NCBI GenBank assembly: GCA_002104895.1
Contig: MCFG01000483.1
Coordinates: 1 to 45,592 of the forward strand
From: Anaeromyces robustus
Taxonomy: Eukaryota; Neocallimastigomycota; Neocallimastigomycetes; Neocallimastigales; Neocallimastigaceae
Length of the DNA stretch: 45,592 bases
Reading direction: 5' to 3'
Shown: positions 44,861-45,592 of the stretch, piece by piece
How positions within the stretch are numbered: position 1 is the first letter of the stretch
How the letters are laid out: each line of letters starts with the position of its first letter
Position numbers and translations under genes: made by a program
Notes under the pieces: generated by a model
Database searches by the model: none
What the model was told of the DNA's origin: nothing
What the model saw: the letters and a program-made list of their open reading frames with translations, nothing else

Positions 44861-45583
44861 TGAGTATTTATGATTATTTAGTATTAAAGAAATACTTTGG
44901 CATATAAATTAATTTATTATTATTATTATTATTATTTTTATTTAATGCTTTTTATTTTTTATATACTCAGTCGATCTTTTTAATATAAATACTTTGAATA
45001 AAATTTAAAATGAAATTTAATCTTTAAGGTATTAACAAAAATAAATAAACGGAATAATCTTCGCTAATATCATTTATACATATATAAAAGAGAATCTATA
45101 ATTATTTTTTTTATTAAGATTAATATTTATTTGATAGGTAAATATAATAAAGAAATTATTTACATGAAAATTATAAAAAAAAATTTTACTTTTTTAATAC
45201 AAGAGATATATTTTGATGTCTCGTTCATTTTTATTGTTATTTTTCATATATTGTTTTATTTAATAAAAATGTAAATATTAACTATAAAATTCTATATATA
45301 TATATTATTATAATTATTTTTATTATTATTTATTATTCCTTTATAATTTTATTATATATATATATATTATTTTTATGTATATTTTTTATTATTTTTTTTT
45401 ACAGATTATTTTAAAAGATTCAATTTGTTATATAAATATACCATTTAATCAACAAATAAATATTATAAAGAATATACAATTATTATAATATATATAATAC
45501 ATCACTAGATATATAATATAATTAATATAGTAAAATAAATATAATATAATTAATATTGTAAAATAAAATAAAATAAATAAAAT

Positions 45584-45592
45584 ATGTCAAAA
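45584..45592 (+). CDS. Possible start of a gene cut by the window edge
   Basis: ATGTCAAAA (Met-Ser-Lys) ends the window, preceded by an A-rich leader with A at -3 and by a slightly less repetitive stretch from about 45405. This resembles the leaders of the other genes here, but with three codons visible the call is a guess. Confidence 0.2.

Overview
The window looks like nuclear DNA of an anaerobic gut fungus (Neocallimastigomycota; genus not determinable). Intergenic DNA is almost entirely A and T, with long homopolymers and TTTA, AAAT and TTA microsatellites. The coding islands are much richer in G and C. The largest gene is a fungal-type (type I) fatty acid synthase. Another gene carries a domain that I associate with gut Firmicutes. 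The organism call is inference from these traits; nothing in the window is a species marker.

Layout: (1) 1-735 is AT-rich DNA downstream of the first gene, with GGAACTT-bearing repeats. (2) 736-13374, minus strand, is one uninterrupted 4212-residue reading frame: beta and alpha fatty acid synthase subunits fused in one chain, with two tandem acyl carrier protein domains. (3) 13375-31294 is about 18 kb with no convincing gene. It holds microsatellites, a perfect 21-bp inverted repeat, a small G/C-richer island near 14.2 kb and a few exon-like fragments. (4) About 31.2-39.3 kb, plus strand, is a decaying tandem array of a small cysteine-rich membrane-protein family: a pseudogene (31295-32125), two intact two-exon genes (34039-35045 and 36571-37471), an internally deleted relic (38466-38655) and a leftover upstream flank near 39.3 kb. 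The promoter-side segment is itself repeated three times before the first intact copy. (5) 39814-43479, minus strand, encodes a 1221-residue protein of five repeats resembling a domain of unknown function from gut bacteria. (6) 43480-45592 is AT-rich DNA with an exact 94-bp tandem duplication and a long tetranucleotide repeat. It ends in a possible start codon cut by the window edge.

The genes do not form a pathway. Fatty acid synthase is housekeeping. The cysteine-rich array and the five-repeat protein look like lineage-specific accessory genes that grew by local duplication. The least explained pieces are the compact G/C-rich island at 35657-35790, inserted in one unit of the array, which can be read either as three successive hairpins or as a decayed coding fragment, and the five-repeat protein.
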